Assembly: GCA_014651175.1 (NCBI GenBank)
Contig: BMWJ01000003.1
Span: 248,001-312,000 of the forward strand
Reading direction: 5' to 3'
DNA length: 64,000 bases
From: Streptomyces clavifer
GTDB lineage: Bacteria > Actinomycetota > Actinomycetes > Streptomycetales > Streptomycetaceae
Shown here: in pieces, positions 9,971-17,878 of the stretch
Numbering within the stretch: position 1 is the stretch's first letter
Layout: each line of letters begins with the position of its first letter
The notes under the pieces: generated by a model
What the model was told of the DNA's origin: nothing
What the model saw: only the letters and a program-made list of their open reading frames with translations
Database searches by the model: none
Translations under genes and position numbers: made by a program

Positions 9971-11541
9971 ACGTCCCCCTCCCCGATGTACCCGAGGTCC
10001 GCGTCGTCGGCCTTCCCCAGCTGACCACCGGATTCGACCTGGTGGAGCGCCTCGACCTCGCCATGCATCTGAAGGTGCACGGCCCGCTCGAACCCATGAC
10101 CGGCGAGCGCCTCGCCGAACTGGCCGAGGCCATCTCACTGCGCGGCCGCGGCGGCGCGGGTTTCCCGTTCGGGAAGAAGCTGCGCGCGGTCGCGAAGGCC
10201 TCCATACGCCGTGGGGTGCGGCCCGTCGTCGTGATCAACGGCAGTGAGGGCGAGCCCGCCTGCCGCAAGGACACCGTGCTGCTCAACCGCGCCCCGCACC
10301 TGATTCTCGACGGCGCGCTGCTCGCGGCGGAAGCGCTCGGCGCACGCACCCTCGTCGTCGCCGTCACCCGCAACTCCACGGAGATATCCGTCCGCAACGC
10401 CCTGGCGGAGCGTGGGCTGTCCGACCGGCGCGGACAACACCTGCGCGCCCGGGTGGTGCGCACCCCCGAGCGCATGGTCTCCGGGGAGGCCTCGGCGGTC
10501 ATCCGGGCGGTGAACGGCGGCCCCGCCCTGCCGCCGGGCCGCCGGGAACGGGCGGCGGAGTCCGGCGTGGGCGGCGCCCCGACGCTCCTGTCGAACGCGG
10601 AGACGTACGCCCAGCTCGCGGTCGCCGCGCGGATCGGATCCCGTCGCTACGGGCACACCGGCCTGCCCGACGAGCCCGGCACGGTCCTCCTCACCGTCTC
10701 CGGCGCTGTGGCACGTCCCATGGTCGTCGAAGTACCCACGGGGGTTCCCCTCCGGTACGTCCTGCAGCTGGCCGGTGCCCCGCCGTTGCCCCAGGGCGTA
10801 CTCACCGGCGGCTACCACGGCAACTGGATCGATGCGATCGCCGCGCACGACGCCGTGGTCTCCAGGGCCTCCCTGGCTGCAGCCGGGGGTGCGCTCGGTG
10901 CGGGCGCCATCCTGCCGATCGGGCCGGAGACCTGCCCGATCGGGGAGTCGCTGAGGATCGCCAACTGGCTGGCCGCGGAGACCGCGGGCCAGTGCGGTCC
11001 GTGCAAGCTGGGGCTGCCCGCAGCGGCGGGCGGGCTGTCCGACGTACTGAACGGCGGCGGGCCGGCCGCTCTGGAGGCGCTGCGCGAGGTGACCCAGGCC
11101 GTCAAGGGCCGGGGGGCGTGCAAGCATCCGGACGGCTCGGCGCGTTTCCTGGCGTCCACGCTGTCCGCGTTCACGGACGACCTCGCCGCGCATGTCCTGG
11201 ACGGCGGCTGCGGCCGGGAGACCCTCGGCGTACTGCCGCTGCCCTCCCCGGGCTACGAGGATCTGGAGGAGTCCATCCCGAGTGGCGAGAAGCTGGCGGT
11301 GGACTGGACGCTGTGCCAGGGCCACGGCCTGTGCGCGGACCTCGTTCCCGAGCTGATCAGGCTGGGTCCGGACGGTTACCCGGCGCTCGCGGACGCCGCC
11401 GTGCCCATGCATCTGCGCGGCCGTGCCCAGCGTGCCGTACGGCGGTGCCCGGCGCTGGCACTCCGTATCGAGCAGGCTCCCGCCGAGCGCCCTGCGCTCC
11501 CGACCGCCCAGCGCAAGGCCTTGGGCAGCGGACGCGGTTGA
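9967..11541 (+). CDS. NuoF-like flavin/iron-sulfur oxidoreductase with fused C-terminal ferredoxin domain
   Basis: 524 residues. The N-terminal two thirds match the 51-kDa NADH-binding subunit of complex I: the flavin/nucleotide loop RGRGGAGFP at 59-67, NGSEGEPACRKD at 91-102, an SLBB-like section, and a cluster-binding region with ETCPIGES, GQCGPCKLG and GACKHPDG. The last 80 residues form a second Fe-S domain (DWTLCQGHGLCADLVPEL ... RRCPALAL), a short ferredoxin. It is not near a nuo operon, so it is not the complex I subunit. The start is a TTG inside TTGA, overlapping the upstream stop, with GCAGGAG 7 nt before it. It probably passes electrons between a soluble donor and the haem membrane partner; direction is unknown. 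Confidence 0.85.
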   Translation: MNVPLPDVPEVRVVGLPQLTTGFDLVERLDLAMHLKVHGPLEPMTGERLAELAEAISLRGRGGAGFPFGKKLRAVAKASIRRGVRPVVVINGSEGEPACRKDTVLLNRAPHLILDGALLAAEALGARTLVVAVTRNSTEISVRNALAERGLSDRRGQHLRARVVRTPERMVSGEASAVIRAVNGGPALPPGRRERAAESGVGGAPTLLSNAETYAQLAVAARIGSRRYGHTGLPDEPGTVLLTVSGAVARPMVVEVPTGVPLRYVLQLAGAPPLPQGVLTGGYHGNWIDAIAAHDAVVSRASLAAAGGALGAGAILPIGPETCPIGESLRIANWLAAETAGQCGPCKLGLPAAAGGLSDVLNGGGPAALEALREVTQAVKGRGACKHPDGSARFLASTLSAFTDDLAAHVLDGGCGRETLGVLPLPSPGYEDLEESIPSGEKLAVDWTLCQGHGLCADLVPELIRLGPDGYPALADAAVPMHLRGRAQRAVRRCPALALRIEQAPAERPALPTAQRKALGSGRG

Positions 11542-11563
11542 CCCTCGCCCACCGGGCACAACG

Positions 11564-11599
11564 AGAAGCGGGCCATCCGATTCGGATGGCCCGCTTCTT
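11564..11599. terminator. Bidirectional terminator between the NuoF-like gene and tRNA-Ala
   Basis: A perfect inverted repeat (AGAAGCGGGCCATCCGA and its complement, 18 bp per arm) sits between the + strand gene and the minus-strand tRNA, serving both converging transcripts. Confidence 0.8.
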
Positions 11600-11604
11600 C
11601 ACTG

Positions 11605-11677
11605 TGGAGCTAAGGAGAATTGAACTCCTGACCTCCTGCATGCCATGCAGGCGCTCTACCAACTGAGCTATAGCCCC
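11605..11677 (-). tRNA. tRNA-Ala(GGC), copy 1
   Basis: 73 nt folds into a cloverleaf: acceptor GGGGCTA/TAGCTCC (one G-T pair), D arm AGCTCAGTTGGTAGAGC, anticodon stem CCTGC/GCAGG with loop ATGGCAT (anticodon GGC, reads GCC), and T arm with GGTTCAA-like loop GTTCAAT. The discriminator is A and CCA is not encoded. It is identical to the second copy at 12459-12531. Confidence 0.95.
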
Positions 11678-11820
11678 TCGTTGCTCACCGCCCGGTTTCC
11701 CCGGCGACATCGAGAACATTACACGGTCCCCCCGGCCCATCAAAAATCGTTTCCACTCCCACCCGACCTGCCCGCCCCGCAAGGCCCTGACCAGCGAGGG
11801 GTCCGGCCGCCCGACGTCTC

Positions 11821-12054
11821 TCAGGCGGTGGCGAAGGAGTAGAACCGCTTGAGGGTGCAGTGCTCCTCCAGGAGCCTTCCGTAGATGGGTTCCCCCTCCA
11901 GCTCGCGGTACGTCTCGATGGGGTCGCCTTTTATGATCAGCGCCCGCGCGCACTCCTCGCACCAGTACTGGAAATCCGCGTTGACCGGGTCCATGTCCCT
12001 GACGATGGGCGTACCGCTGCCGCACCAGTCGCACTTCCGCCTGTGTGCACCCAT
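11821..12054 (-). CDS. Small zinc-ribbon-like protein, unknown function
   Basis: 77 residues with two cysteine pairs, CDWC near residue 8 and CEEC near 32, spaced like a four-cysteine zinc ribbon; a further His/Cys pair (EEHC) lies near 64. The middle is rich in acidic residues (RELEGEPIYGRLLEEH). The ATG is preceded by GGAG at 8 nt. It lies directly after the 39-residue microprotein, with 4 nt between stop and start, so the two are one transcript. No homologous function is known to me; a nucleic-acid or protein adaptor role is a guess from the ribbon alone. Confidence 0.78.
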   Translation of the reverse strand: MGAHRRKCDWCGSGTPIVRDMDPVNADFQYWCEECARALIIKGDPIETYRELEGEPIYGRLLEEHCTLKRFYSFATA

Positions 12055-12058
12055 CCGG

Positions 12059-12178
12059 TCAGCTCCGACTGCGGCCGCAGGCCATGCACACGAAGGAGTC
12101 CTCTTGCGGGGTGGCGGAGCCGGCGTTCGTGGTGGGGGTAAGGAGCAGGTCCGGGACCTGTACGCGGCTCGCAGGCAT
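12059..12178 (-). CDS. 39-residue microprotein with CxxC tail
   Basis: MPASRVQVPDLLLTPTTNAG begins a 39-residue product ending FVCMACGRSRS. The CMAC pair could complete a metal site, alone or with a partner. A strong Shine-Dalgarno (GGGAGGGAGCG then ATG) supports translation, and the stop lies 4 nt before the next gene. It is too short for function assignment; pairing with the zinc-ribbon neighbour suggests they act together. Confidence 0.65.
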   Translation of the reverse strand: MPASRVQVPDLLLTPTTNAGSATPQEDSFVCMACGRSRS

Positions 12179-12420
12179 CGCGCTCCCTCCCGATCGGTAC
12201 GTCGCCCCCTCCGGCGGTCCGATTCTGCCATGACCCCGCAAGGGGGGAAGCCCGCCGACGGTCCGGCCGTCCGCCTTTGACGCAAAGGGGCCGCACGGGG
12301 CCGGCAGCGGGACCGGCGCGGAAGGCGCCCGAGCACCCCGCCGGCCCTTGTCCCCGGCGGGCCGGGGCAGTTGGGCGGGCGGTGAAAGCCGATGTGCCGG
12401 CTCCGGGCCGGCCCGCGAAA

Positions 12421-12454
12421 AAAGATCCCGCCCCCTGCCGGGGACGGGATCTTT
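12421..12454 (-). terminator. Terminator after tRNA-Ala copy 2
   Basis: AAAGATCCCG pairs with CGGGATCTTT with further G/C pairs inside, and on the minus strand the hairpin runs into TTTTTT. It lies 4 nt past the tRNA 3' end. Confidence 0.85.
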
Positions 12455-12458
12455 ACTG

Positions 12459-12531
12459 TGGAGCTAAGGAGAATTGAACTCCTGACCTCCTGCATGCCAT
12501 GCAGGCGCTCTACCAACTGAGCTATAGCCCC
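12459..12531 (-). tRNA. tRNA-Ala(GGC), copy 2
   Basis: Sequence identical to copy 1 over all 73 nt, plus 4 nt of shared 3' flank, giving a 77-nt direct repeat 854 bp apart. Anticodon GGC, discriminator A, no encoded CCA. Its own terminator follows at once. Confidence 0.95.
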
Positions 12532-12647
12532 GCTGTTCGCTGTGTTTCCCTGCGTTTCCGCGCTGCGAACAAGAAGAACTTTAGCCTGCGACCGGCCGGA
12601 AAGTGAAATCCGGCCCCCGCCGCCCGGAGACGCCCTCCGGGCACCCG

Positions 12648-13301
12648 CTAATCGTCGTCCCCGAGGACCGGCTCGGGGAGTGTCCCGGCGTTGTGCTCCA
12701 GCAGGCGCCAGCCGCGCGCGCCCTCGCCCAGGACGGACCAGCAGCAGTTGGAGAGCCCACCGAGTCCCTCCCAGTGGTGTGATTCCAGCCCGAGCAGACG
12801 GCCGATGGTCGTCCGGATCGTGCCGCCGTGGCTCACCACGACGAGCGTGCCCGCGTCGGGAAGTCCGGCGGCGTGCTCCAGGACCACCGGGGCCGCCCGG
12901 TCGGCGACCTCGGTCTCCAGCTCGCCGCCGCCCCTGCGTACGGGCTCGCCACGCTTCCACGAGGCGTACTGGTCGCCGTACTGCTCGACGATCTCCTCGT
13001 GCGTGAGCCCTTGCCAGGCACCCGCGTACGTCTCCCGCAGTGCGGGATCGTGTGCGACGTCGAGGCCGGTGACCGCGGCGAGCTCACCGGCCGTGGCCGC
13101 CGCCCGCCGCAGGTCGGAGGCGACGATCGCGTCCGGCTTCAGCGAGGCGAGCAGCCGGGCGGCCCTGTGGGCCTGCCCGACGCCGGTCTCGGTCAGCTCG
13201 ATGTCCGTGGACCCCTGGAAACGGCGCTCCAGATTCCACGCCGTCTGGCCGTGCCGCCAGAGGACGATCCTGCGGCCTCTGCCGCTGCTGCTGCCGTTCA
13301 G
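12648..13301 (-). CDS. Histidine phosphatase (phosphoglycerate-mutase-like), probable CTG start
   Basis: 217 residues if read from CTG. The phosphohistidine motif LWRHGQTAWN lies at about 14-23, the second catalytic His is in VVVSHGGTIRTT, and the fold-typical SDLRRAAATA and ETYAGAWQG segments lie between. The frame has no ATG, GTG or TTG before the RHG motif; the first such codon (GTG at 12887) would delete the active site. The only plausible start is CTG at 13301, which overlaps the rsfS stop as CTGA, with GGAAGG upstream. So translation is coupled to rsfS. Substrate is not evident; members act on phosphosugars, nucleotides or phosphoserine. Confidence 0.85.
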   Translation of the reverse strand: MNGSSSGRGRRIVLWRHGQTAWNLERRFQGSTDIELTETGVGQAHRAARLLASLKPDAIVASDLRRAAATAGELAAVTGLDVAHDPALRETYAGAWQGLTHEEIVEQYGDQYASWKRGEPVRRGGGELETEVADRAAPVVLEHAAGLPDAGTLVVVSHGGTIRTTIGRLLGLESHHWEGLGGLSNCCWSVLGEGARGWRLLEHNAGTLPEPVLGDDD

Positions 13302-13729
13302 CTCTGCTCACCTTCCGTGACACCGTGGAGCTGTGCGTGCTCCTCGGCCTTGCCCCGGGTCTTGAGGGCGTCCTCGGGAAGCGCGATCTCCGGGCAGTCC
13401 TTCCACAGGCGCTCGAGCGCGTAGAAGACACGCTCCTCGCTGTGCTGGACGTGGATCACGATGTCGACGTAGTCGAGGAGGATCCAGCGGGCGTCCCGGT
13501 CGCCCTCGCGGCGTACCGGCTTGGCGCCGAGCTCCTTCTGGAGCCGCTCCTCGATCTCGTCGACGATCGACTTGACCTGGCGGTCGTTGGGAGCCGAGGC
13601 CAGCAGGAAGGCGTCGGTGATCGACAGCACATCGCTGACGTCGTAGGCGATGATGTCGTGCGCGAGCCGGTCGGCTGCCGCCTGGGCGGCAGCGTTGATG
13701 AGCTCGATGGAGCGGTCCGTGGCGGTCAC
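13298..13729 (-). CDS. rsfS: Ribosome silencing factor RsfS
   Basis: 143 residues, the RsfS/Iojap family, which binds ribosomal protein uL14 and blocks subunit joining in starvation. The core family segments are present: IIAYDVSDVLSITDAFLLAS, QVKSIVDEIEERL, and RWILLDYVDIVIHVQ. The C-terminal 25 residues are an extension with charged residues. GTG start. It lies in the conserved order nadD - LCP - rsfS - phosphatase, with its stop overlapping the next start. Confidence 0.95.
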   Translation of the reverse strand: MTATDRSIELINAAAQAAADRLAHDIIAYDVSDVLSITDAFLLASAPNDRQVKSIVDEIEERLQKELGAKPVRREGDRDARWILLDYVDIVIHVQHSEERVFYALERLWKDCPEIALPEDALKTRGKAEEHAQLHGVTEGEQS

Positions 13730-13789
13730 ATGCAGGCTTTCGTCGGCGGTCAGATCAACCTCTAGGGTCTCACGGACCGCCGACAGCCC

Positions 13790-15550
13790 TTACGACGTCT
13801 GTTCCGGCATCTTGTAGTTCTGTCCCAGGAGGACGGACACGTCGGCGTTCGCGGCGGGCTCGCCCTTCTTCACCGCACCCTCGGGCAGGCCCAGGGTCTT
13901 GGCGACCTCGACCGCCTTCGCCTTGTCCTCAGCGGTCCTGTAGAGCACCTCGGACGATGCCGCGGGGTCCGCCTTGCCACTGTCGACGAAGGCGTAGCCA
14001 CCGTTGACCAGCTGGACCCTGGCGTACTCCGACCCCTTCGTGTCGCCCGTGGCGTTCTTGATGCCGACACGCACGGCCGCGTCCGGGTCCGGGGCCTTCA
14101 CCGCGCCGCCCAGGACGTCCTTGACGACGCTCGCGGTGGCTTCCTCGGTGAGTGTTCCGTCGTCCTGGACCGGAAGCAGCGCCGTCTCGTAGTCGCCGAC
14201 CTTGGCGTGCCCGGCGAGTTTCGCCAGGGAAGCCCCCAGGTCCTGCTCGGGCAGCGACGGGTCGAGGATCTGCGCCAGCGTCTCGATGGTGACCGTCGCG
14301 GCCTTGGGGTCCTCGGACATCTTGCGCAGCGTGCTGCGCAGGACCTGGCCGAAGCGCAGCAGCTGCTTGGCCTGCGGCTCGCCCGGGGCCTGGTACGTGG
14401 CGTACGCGACGGCCATCTGGCCGCTCAGCGTCTGCGCCTCCCCCTTGTCCACGAGCGGCGGCGCGCCCTTCTTGGTGTCGGGCACCTCGGTGTCGGTGTC
14501 GACCTCGATGTTGCCCACGAGCTCGACGAGGTTCTCCAGGTACGGGGTGTCGAGCCGCCAGGTGCCGCTGATCCTGGTGCCGAGCAGCGTGTCGACGGCC
14601 TCGCGCGTGCCGGTGGACCCGTCGTCGTCGACGGACTTGCCGAGCGTGGTGGTGGAGCCGTCGTCGGTGGCCACGGCGAGTGAGTTGGGGAGCAGGACGG
14701 TGGTGCCCTGTCCGGTCGTCACGTTGTCGACGAGCAGCGCCGTGGAGGTGCCGCCCTTCTTGGTGTTGTGCAGGTGGACGACGATCATGTCCCGCTTCTG
14801 CGGGCCCGTCGCCGCGGCCTCCTGCCCGTCCTGGCCCGAGACACCGGGGATCTTGCCGGCGAACCAGAGGTAGCCCGCGCCGCCGACCACGACGAGGGCC
14901 ACCACGACTATCAGCGCGACCATCCGGTTGCGCCCGCGGCGTCGTGCCTCCTCGCGCCGCTCGCTGCGGCTCTCGGTGAATTTCAGCCAGTCGATGACGT
15001 CTTCGGAGTCCTCGTCGGGCTCCTCGATGAACGAGAACTGCTCGGTGCGGTAGTCGCGGTCGGCGCGGCGCTGCTCGGGGACGACGGCGTCGGGCCCGGG
15101 TTCGGGTTCCCTCTGCGGGTCCGGCTCCGGCGGGGCGTCCACCTGGTTCTGCGGGGTGTTCCACTGCTGCGTCGAGTCGTCCACGGCCGGCTGCGCGCCC
15201 GTGTCGTGCCCGTACGTGCCGTAGGAGCTGTCGTACCCGTAGTCCTGCTGGGCGGACTGCGCCTGCTGGGGCTGCTGGGCCTGCTGTTGAGCGGCGTACG
15301 GGTCGTACTGCTGCTGCGTGCCGGCGTACGGGTCGTAGGCGTACCCCTGGTCCGCGTAGCCCGACTGCGTCTGCCCGTCCTGCTGGAAGTACTGCTGCTG
15401 CGACTGCTGCTGCTGCGCGTACGGGTCGTACTCCTGTTGCCCCTGCTGCTGCCCCTGCTGCTGATAGACCGGCTGCCCGTACTCGTCGTAGCCGATGATC
15501 TGCGGCTGCTGCTGGTAGTACGGGTCGTACGGGTTCTGTCGGTCGTTCAC
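13790..15550 (-). CDS. LCP/LytR_C family cell-envelope protein with Gln/Tyr-rich N-terminus
   Basis: 586 residues from the GTG at 15550, which has AGAGGGG before it. Residues 1-130 are a Gln/Tyr/Pro-rich disordered arm, 140-205 are charged, one membrane segment lies at 210-231 (MVALIVVVALVVVGGAGYLW), then a divergent LytR-CpsA-Psr domain (about 245-430) and a LytR_C domain (about 490-586). LCP enzymes attach glycopolymers to peptidoglycan outside the membrane. The usual Arg-rich LCP catalytic motifs are not obvious, so activity is uncertain. By gene order I believe it corresponds to S. coelicolor SCO2578 (PdtA, polydiglycosylphosphate transferase, needed for sound spores); this is from memory and needs a search. 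Confidence 0.83.
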   Translation of the reverse strand: MNDRQNPYDPYYQQQPQIIGYDEYGQPVYQQQGQQQGQQEYDPYAQQQQSQQQYFQQDGQTQSGYADQGYAYDPYAGTQQQYDPYAAQQQAQQPQQAQSAQQDYGYDSSYGTYGHDTGAQPAVDDSTQQWNTPQNQVDAPPEPDPQREPEPGPDAVVPEQRRADRDYRTEQFSFIEEPDEDSEDVIDWLKFTESRSERREEARRRGRNRMVALIVVVALVVVGGAGYLWFAGKIPGVSGQDGQEAAATGPQKRDMIVVHLHNTKKGGTSTALLVDNVTTGQGTTVLLPNSLAVATDDGSTTTLGKSVDDDGSTGTREAVDTLLGTRISGTWRLDTPYLENLVELVGNIEVDTDTEVPDTKKGAPPLVDKGEAQTLSGQMAVAYATYQAPGEPQAKQLLRFGQVLRSTLRKMSEDPKAATVTIETLAQILDPSLPEQDLGASLAKLAGHAKVGDYETALLPVQDDGTLTEEATASVVKDVLGGAVKAPDPDAAVRVGIKNATGDTKGSEYARVQLVNGGYAFVDSGKADPAASSEVLYRTAEDKAKAVEVAKTLGLPEGAVKKGEPAANADVSVLLGQNYKMPEQTS

Positions 15551-15569
15551 CGGTGCCCCTCTACGTGGC

Positions 15570-16187
15570 TCATTCGCCGCGGTACAGCTGGCGCTTGTCG
15601 ATGTAGCGGACCACACCGTCCGGCACCAGGTACCAGACCGGCTCCCCCTGGGCGACCCTCGCACGGCAGTCCGTGGACGAGATCGCCAGCGCGGGGACCT
15701 CGACGAGCGAGACGCCGCCTTCGGGCAGCCCGTCGTCCGTCAGTACGTGACCCGGCCGGGTCACACCGATGAAGTGGGAGAGCGAGAAGAGCTCCTCGGC
15801 GTCCCGCCAGGTGAGGATCTGGGACAGCGCGTCGGCGCCGGTGATGAAGAAGAGGTCCGCGTCGCCGTGGACCGTACGCAGATCCCGCAGCGTATCGATG
15901 GTGTACGTCGGTCCGCCGCGGTCGATGTCGCTGCGGCTGACCGAGAACTGCGGGTTGGACGCCGTGGCGATGACCGTCATCAGATAGCGGTCCTCGGCGG
16001 GCGACACCTGCTTGTGGCTCTTCTGCCACGGCTGCCCGGTCGGGACGAAGACGACCTCGTCGAGGTGGAAGTGGGCGGCCACTTCGCTGGCCGCCACCAG
16101 GTGTCCGTGGTGGATGGGGTCGAACGTCCCGCCCATCACGCCGAGTCGGCGCTTGCCGCGTCCGGTAGGCACTTCCTGCTCTCCCAT
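15570..16187 (-). CDS. nadD: Nicotinate-nucleotide adenylyltransferase
   Basis: NadD makes deamido-NAD from nicotinate mononucleotide and ATP. From the ATG at 16187 it has 205 residues. The nucleotidyltransferase signature [15 protein letters not shown] is near the N-terminus (HHGH), and the second motif [14 protein letters not shown] near the C-terminus is the ISSTxxR variant. An in-frame extension of 24 residues upstream reads as non-coding. It precedes the LCP gene by 19 bp in the same direction. Confidence 0.95.
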   Translation of the reverse strand: MGEQEVPTGRGKRRLGVMGGTFDPIHHGHLVAASEVAAHFHLDEVVFVPTGQPWQKSHKQVSPAEDRYLMTVIATASNPQFSVSRSDIDRGGPTYTIDTLRDLRTVHGDADLFFITGADALSQILTWRDAEELFSLSHFIGVTRPGHVLTDDGLPEGGVSLVEVPALAISSTDCRARVAQGEPVWYLVPDGVVRYIDKRQLYRGE

Positions 16188-16225
16188 GCGTGCAGACCCT
16201 ACTGGCACAACTGTTCGCCTGCGCC

Positions 16226-16390
16226 TCAGCGGTCTCGGTTGAAGCGGGTGGTGATCCACAGCAGAATCAGCAGCACGACGAGCGCGCCGCCACCGGTGAG
16301 GTACGGGCTGAGGCTTTCGTGGTTGCCGCTGTGCTCGCCGCCCTCGGAGGCGAGGGTGACCATCTGGTGCGCGGTGCTGGTGAGGCTCAT
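16226..16390 (-). CDS. 54-residue single-pass membrane microprotein
   Basis: [20 protein letters not shown] starts a 54-residue product. The N-terminal 30 residues are polar with several His; residues 33-47 ([15 protein letters not shown]) form a membrane helix, and the tail is RFNRDR, giving an N-out/C-in orientation by the positive-inside rule. Shine-Dalgarno is modest (GCAGAAG). It lies 38 nt before nadD. Function is unknown. Confidence 0.62.
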   Translation of the reverse strand: MSLTSTAHQMVTLASEGGEHSGNHESLSPYLTGGGALVVLLILLWITTRFNRDR

Positions 16391-16474
16391 CTTCTGCAGG
16401 ACCTATCGATCGGGAGTCGGAAGGAAGACGTCGCGCACATCGTATGCGGGCGTCACGGGCACGCTCACGCCGAC

Positions 16475-16627
16475 TCAGTCGTTGTTGTCATCGTTGCGGT
16501 ATCCGCGCAGCAGGAACCAGGCGAGCAGGACGGCTCCGAGGAGCGACACGACGAGCACGACGCGGAGCGTACTGCCAGGCCCCTGATCCTCGGACACGGC
16601 GGCGAGCAGTGCGGCGGTGTGCGGCAT
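16475..16627 (-). CDS. 50-residue single-pass membrane microprotein
   Basis: [20 protein letters not shown] begins a 50-residue product with one membrane helix ([20 protein letters not shown]) and the tail [16 protein letters not shown] lies 8 nt before the ATG. The layout (short polar head, one helix, charged tail) mirrors the next microprotein downstream, suggesting related or paired proteins. Function is unknown. Confidence 0.65.
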   Translation of the reverse strand: MPHTAALLAAVSEDQGPGSTLRVVLVVSLLGAVLLAWFLLRGYRNDDNND

Positions 16628-16682
16628 TTCGGGCGCTCCTCAAAGTTATCCACAGCCCCCCGCACACCGTAGCGCCAGCACC

Positions 16683-16688
16683 TACGCT
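16683..16688 (+). promoter_or_regulatory. Candidate -10 box for the M48 peptidase gene
   Basis: TACGCT lies 50 nt before the start codon and would give a short leader containing the Shine-Dalgarno AGGGGG. No clear -35 is visible. Confidence 0.3.
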
Positions 16689-16738
16689 GGCATGTGTCAG
16701 GGGGACGAGCTACGTCTCGTACGAACAGGGGGCCATCC

Positions 16739-17878
16739 ATGACCGACAGCAGTCACGAGAACGTGCCGAGCAGGCAGCGCATGCGATTCCCGGGCATCTC
16801 CTCGCGTGCCTACGAGCATCCGGCGGACCGCTCCGCCTTGGTGGCCCTGCGCAAGCTGAGCGGTTTCGACACCGTGTTCAAGGCGCTCAGCGGGCTGCTC
16901 CCCGAGCGCAGTCTGCGGCTGCTCTTCCTGTCCGACTCCGTCCGGGTGAGCGACGCCCAGTTCGCGCACCTCAACGACATGCTGAGGGACGCGTGTTACA
17001 TCCTGGACCTCAAGAAGGTCCCGCCGATGTACGTCACCCAGGACCCGAAGCCCAACGCCATGTGCATCGGTATCGACGAGCCGATCATCGTGGTGACGAC
17101 CGGGCTGGTCGAGCTGCTCGACGAGGAGGAGATGCGCGCCGTCGTCGGTCACGAGGTCGGACACGCGCTCTCCGGTCACGCGGTGTACCGCACGATATTG
17201 CTCTTCCTCACCGGCCTCGCGGTCAAGGTGGCGTGGATCCCGCTCGGCAACGTCGCGATCATGGCCATCGTGACCGCGCTGCGCGAGTGGTTCCGCAAGT
17301 CGGAGCTGTCCGCAGACCGGGCCGGGCTGCTGGCCGGGCAGGACCTGCAGGCCTCGATGCGCGGTCTGATGAAGATCGCGGGCGGCAATCACCTCCACGA
17401 GATGAACGTGGACGCCTTCCTCGCCCAGGCGGACGAGTACGAGAAGGGCGGCGACCTCCGCGACTCCGTTCTCAAGATCCTCAACGTGCTGCCGAGGTCG
17501 CACCCCTTCACCACGGTGCGTGCCGCTGAGCTGAAGAAGTGGTCGGAGACCCGGGACTACCAGCGCGTCATGGACGGCCACTACCCCCGGCGCGACGAGG
17601 ACAAGGACACGTCGGTGACGGACTCCTTCCGGGAGTCCGCTTCGCACTACGCGGACACGGTGCGCACCAGCAAGGACCCGCTGATGAAGCTCGTGGGTGA
17701 CATCGCGGGCGGTGCGGGCGACCTGGGCGGGAAGCTCCGCGACAGGTTCACCGGCGGGAGCGGCGCGGCCGGTGGGAGCGCCGGAAAGGGCGACGCCCCG
17801 GCCGGGGACGCTACGGGCGGCTCCGAGGGGACTTGGCGGCGTCCGGACCCGGAGGAGGGCCCGGGGACGGGGAGCTGA
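16739..17878 (+). CDS. M48 family membrane zinc metallopeptidase
   Basis: 379 residues from the ATG at 16739, preceded by AGGGGG. Zinc motif HEVGH at 138-142, third ligand in SELSADRAGL (E189), with a hydrophobic hairpin between them at about 152-185 that should anchor the protein. The first 100 residues fit the domain that precedes the catalytic core in HtpX-like proteases. The C-terminal 60 residues are Gly/Ala-rich and disordered. HtpX-type enzymes clear misfolded membrane proteins; the target here is unknown. Its last 68 bp overlap the 3' end of the converging gene. Confidence 0.9.
   Translation: MTDSSHENVPSRQRMRFPGISSRAYEHPADRSALVALRKLSGFDTVFKALSGLLPERSLRLLFLSDSVRVSDAQFAHLNDMLRDACYILDLKKVPPMYVTQDPKPNAMCIGIDEPIIVVTTGLVELLDEEEMRAVVGHEVGHALSGHAVYRTILLFLTGLAVKVAWIPLGNVAIMAIVTALREWFRKSELSADRAGLLAGQDLQASMRGLMKIAGGNHLHEMNVDAFLAQADEYEKGGDLRDSVLKILNVLPRSHPFTTVRAAELKKWSETRDYQRVMDGHYPRRDEDKDTSVTDSFRESASHYADTVRTSKDPLMKLVGDIAGGAGDLGGKLRDRFTGGSGAAGGSAGKGDAPAGDATGGSEGTWRRPDPEEGPGTGS

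Noticed and set aside
15289-15500. Repetitive CTGCTG/CTGTTG tract as a microsatellite
   Set aside because: It is the coding sequence of the Gln-rich arm of the LCP protein, in frame and with mixed Gln/Tyr codons, not an independent repeat element.
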